Below, one piece after another: positions 41,397-41,677 of a DNA stretch of 41,677 nt; the first letter of the stretch is position 1, and each line of letters starts with the position of its first letter. The notes beneath the pieces were generated by a model. The model was not told the origin of the DNA. It saw only the letters and a program-made list of their open reading frames with translations, and did no database searches. This DNA comes from Pirellulaceae bacterium (GTDB taxonomy: Bacteria; Planctomycetota; Planctomycetia; Pirellulales; Pirellulaceae), in NCBI GenBank assembly GCA_024102795.1, contig JAGFJK010000063.1:1-41677 (forward strand), written 5' to 3'. The position numbers and the translations under genes are program-made.

Positions 41397-41677
41397 CTAC
41401 GGGGTTTCATCGCCCGCCGCCTGGTCCTGCCGCTGACTGGAGAAGCGGCGCTGCAGCAGGCCTTCGGACCGCTGGTGAATGGCCCGGGCACTTTGTGCAG
41501 CCTCCCGCTGCGAAGACAGCAAACCGTCGTACTGCGCCGCCCGAATCGGCGAAGAACCGCCGGCGGCCTCGGTCGCTTGCCGCGCGCTCGGCTCGCCATC
41601 GCTCAACGACCGCTCCACATACGGCACGTACGACACGCCGCCTGGCGATTCACCCAGGTCGGCCACCTGGCCGGACT
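41397..41677 (-). CDS. 3' part of an unknown gene, at least 93 aa, cut by the window edge
   Basis: The frame is open from the right edge and stops at 41397. The visible part is hydrophilic, Gln-, Ser-, Ala- and Arg-rich (ARQATEAAGGSSPIRAAQYD, then GLLSSQREAAQSARAIHQRS) and probably a helical or disordered C-terminus. A GTG at 41666 could be a start but more likely the gene begins beyond the window. No family is recognised. The tandem REP-like repeats lie between this gene and the Gfo/Idh/MocA gene downstream on the same strand. Confidence 0.5.
   Translation of the reverse strand, partial: SGQVADLGESPGGVSYVPYVERSLSDGEPSARQATEAAGGSSPIRAAQYDGLLSSQREAAQSARAIHQRSEGLLQRRFSSQRQDQAAGDETP

Overview
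The window reads as a piece of a planctomycete chromosome, most like the Pirellulales and their relatives. The evidence is the protein content: two Tat-exported DUF1501 proteins, two Tat-exported Gfo/Idh/MocA oxidoreductases, a Hanks-type kinase joined to a SUMF1-like domain, a secreted NIPSNAP protein, futalosine-pathway menaquinone genes (mqnA, mqnC), many secreted proteins with no known function, and intergenic DNA crowded with small palindromic repeats. Taxonomy is inferred from these families only.

Layout. (1) 1-5.6 kb: a visibly AT-richer island, all genes on the minus strand. Its core is three coupled genes: an unknown 165-aa protein, a RepA/AAA_25-type ATPase, and a ParB-N/DNA-methyltransferase fusion. 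Small unknown proteins follow downstream, and a small coiled-coil protein with its own hairpin lies upstream. (2) 5.2-9.0 kb: a decayed cassette-like zone. It has two SUKH/SMI1-like genes separated by an attC-like hairpin, a membrane protein, a reading frame broken by a single TAG, a toxin-antitoxin remnant, and two diverged 536-bp direct repeats. (3) 9.1-14.4 kb: a 1196-aa Ser/Thr kinase-TPR-SUMF1 protein diverging from a membrane-anchored AAA+ ATPase. (4) 14.4-20.5 kb: a secreted protein of unknown function diverging from a LysR regulator, then a minus-strand three-gene set (FAD oxidoreductase, DUF155-like membrane protein, DUF1624/HGSNAT-type membrane acyltransferase). (5) 20.8-26 kb: NIPSNAP, an unknown protein, an alpha/beta hydrolase with its nucleophile region missing, a large acidic unknown protein and DUF1501 no. 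1. (6) 27-35 kb: a secreted carbohydrate-processing group (Gfo/Idh/MocA, a 1026-aa glycosidase-like protein, a sialidase-like beta-propeller protein, DUF1501 no. 2). (7) 35-41.7 kb: mqnA-mqnC, a small secreted protein, an RluA-type pseudouridine synthase, a second Gfo/Idh/MocA protein and the 3' part of a gene that leaves the window.

The least ordinary feature is the intergenic DNA. At least five families of palindrome-cored repeats are present, most as inverted pairs like REPINs. Two families share the pattern GT(A/C)GCC plus a hairpin with the core CGCTCCGCG, which is the layout expected of REP elements moved by REP-associated tyrosine transposases (RAYTs). No RAYT gene lies in the window. 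No tRNA, rRNA, complete insertion sequence or CRISPR array was recognised.
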